The position numbers and the translations under genes were made by a program. From the NCBI GenBank assembly GCA_946480685.1, contig CAMLLI010000247.1, forward strand, positions 1 through 6,700: a stretch of 6,700 nucleotides of DNA, written 5' to 3'. Shown one piece after another: positions 6,216 through 6,700 of this stretch. How positions within the stretch are numbered: position 1 is the stretch's first letter; each line of letters opens with the position of its first letter. Origin of the DNA: an uncultured Flammeovirgaceae bacterium (lineage in GTDB: Bacteria > Bacteroidota > Bacteroidia > Cytophagales > Cyclobacteriaceae). Below the pieces are notes generated by a model. That model did not search any database and had not been told where the DNA came from. It saw only the letters and a list, made by a program, of their open reading frames with translations.

Positions 6216-6250
6216 TGCCGCTTGTTTTGAAAACGGACACTGAACCTAAC

Positions 6251-6700
6251 ATGATAAAACATTTCACTTCTTCCGCTTGCAAGTTCTTTACTCTCGTCCT
6301 CGTTTTCGCATTAATCAGTTTTACCAATTACGCTCAGGAAATTTCCAAAGACCCCGCTGCTATCAGCGCAGGTCAGGCGTTGTTTAATGCGAACTGTAAA
6401 GCTTGTCACAGAGTACATCAAAAATTAGTTGGTCCAGCATTGGCCGGTGTATATGATAGAACACCATCCATTGACTGGATCAAGTCTTTTGTAAAGAACT
6501 CTTCGGCTGTTATAGCCAGCGGTGAACCGTATGCAGTAAAACTGTATGAAGAGTATAACAAAACGCAGATGACTGCTTTCTCATCCTTCAAGGATGAAGA
6601 GATCATGAACATCCTCGCGTACGTTAAAGCTGAGACTGATAAAGGAGCAGAGCCAGCACCCGATCAGGGTGGTGGAGTTGGAGTTCCATCGCAGGCTGCA
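6251..6700 (+). CDS. Cytochrome c precursor, probable ActA-type subunit of alternative complex III (3' end outside window)
   Basis: The first 150 residues of an exported c-type cytochrome; the frame is still open at base 6700. Residues 1-28 form a signal peptide (basic MIKH, core FFTLVLVFALISF, probable cleavage NYA|Q). A monoheme cytochrome c domain follows, with the heme attachment motif CKACH at 49-53 and the usual GPAL (61-64). M107 in QMTAF is the likely sixth heme ligand, and a closing helix runs EEIMNILAYVKAE. Residues from about 130 form a Pro/Gly/Ala-rich linker (PAPDQGGGVGVP), as expected when another domain follows. In Bacteroidota this arrangement resembles ActA, where a monoheme domain precedes a multiheme part; ActA belongs to the alternative complex III that passes electrons from menaquinol to the terminal oxidase. 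The start is ATG 6251, because the in-frame ATG at 6194 lies upstream of the predicted transcript start and would put 19 polar residues before the signal peptide. The exact subunit identity is inferred from the N-terminal domain alone. Confidence 0.75.
   Translation, partial: MIKHFTSSACKFFTLVLVFALISFTNYAQEISKDPAAISAGQALFNANCKACHRVHQKLVGPALAGVYDRTPSIDWIKSFVKNSSAVIASGEPYAVKLYEEYNKTQMTAFSSFKDEEIMNILAYVKAETDKGAEPAPDQGGGVGVPSQAA

Larger units (their letters stand above)
5948..6250. other. 303-bp structured intergenic region
   Basis: No convincing gene is present. From left to right it holds an 11-bp hairpin (5965-5990), a terminator-like hairpin with a T-tract (6008-6031), a 7-1-7 palindrome (6031-6045), an AT-rich stretch (6044-6072), an interrupted inverted repeat (6106-6158), a TTGCGCAA palindrome (6164-6171) and a near-consensus promoter (6185-6215). 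The parts are listed separately. Confidence 0.8.

Noticed and set aside
6194..6250. In-frame upstream ATG extending the cytochrome by 19 residues
   Set aside because: It lies between the -33 and -7 boxes of the promoter and would put polar residues before a clear signal peptide.

Overview
The window reads as a chromosomal segment of a Bacteroidota bacterium, most likely of the Cytophagia/Sphingobacteriia type. Four things point there: a gliding-motility gldG 3' end, a Bacteroidota-style DUF3857/transglutaminase-like secreted protein, the N-terminal part of a cytochrome c resembling ActA of the Bacteroidota alternative complex III, and a TTTG-N19-TAnnTTTG promoter, the signature of the Bacteroidota primary sigma factor. 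Start codons mostly lack Shine-Dalgarno sequences, which also fits. No mobile element, CRISPR array, tRNA or rRNA was seen. The genes are ordinary core or lineage-typical genes and I found no convincing new system; the most interesting signals are in the non-coding stretches.

Layout. 1-639 is the 3' end of gldG (membrane-anchored auxiliary component of an ABC-2 type exporter). It is followed after a single base by a DUF4340 membrane-anchored protein (641-1561), probably in the same operon. After a 104-bp gap comes dnaN, the DNA polymerase III sliding clamp (1666-2790). Forty bp later is a small secreted or membrane protein of unknown function with two glycine-rich hydrophobic segments (2831-3316). 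A convergent metallophosphoesterase of the YfcE/MJ0936 type (complement 3336-3842) ends 19 bp from it, and a GC-rich palindrome lies in the junction.

A 137-bp divergent intergenic region (3843-3979) carries a tandem octamer repeat (CATCAACA). It separates the phosphoesterase from a 655-residue secreted DUF3857/transglutaminase-fold protein (3980-5947). In that protein the catalytic Cys and His of the transglutaminase triad appear to be replaced, so it is probably a non-enzymatic version.

The 303-bp stretch 5948-6250 has no convincing gene but is rich in structure. It holds an 11-bp perfect hairpin, a tetraloop hairpin plus T-tract that looks like an intrinsic terminator, a 7-1-7 palindrome resembling a Fur/PerR-family box, a long interrupted inverted repeat, and a near-consensus promoter. 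That promoter drives the last gene, a cytochrome c precursor (6251 to beyond the window end) that probably opens an alternative complex III respiratory operon.
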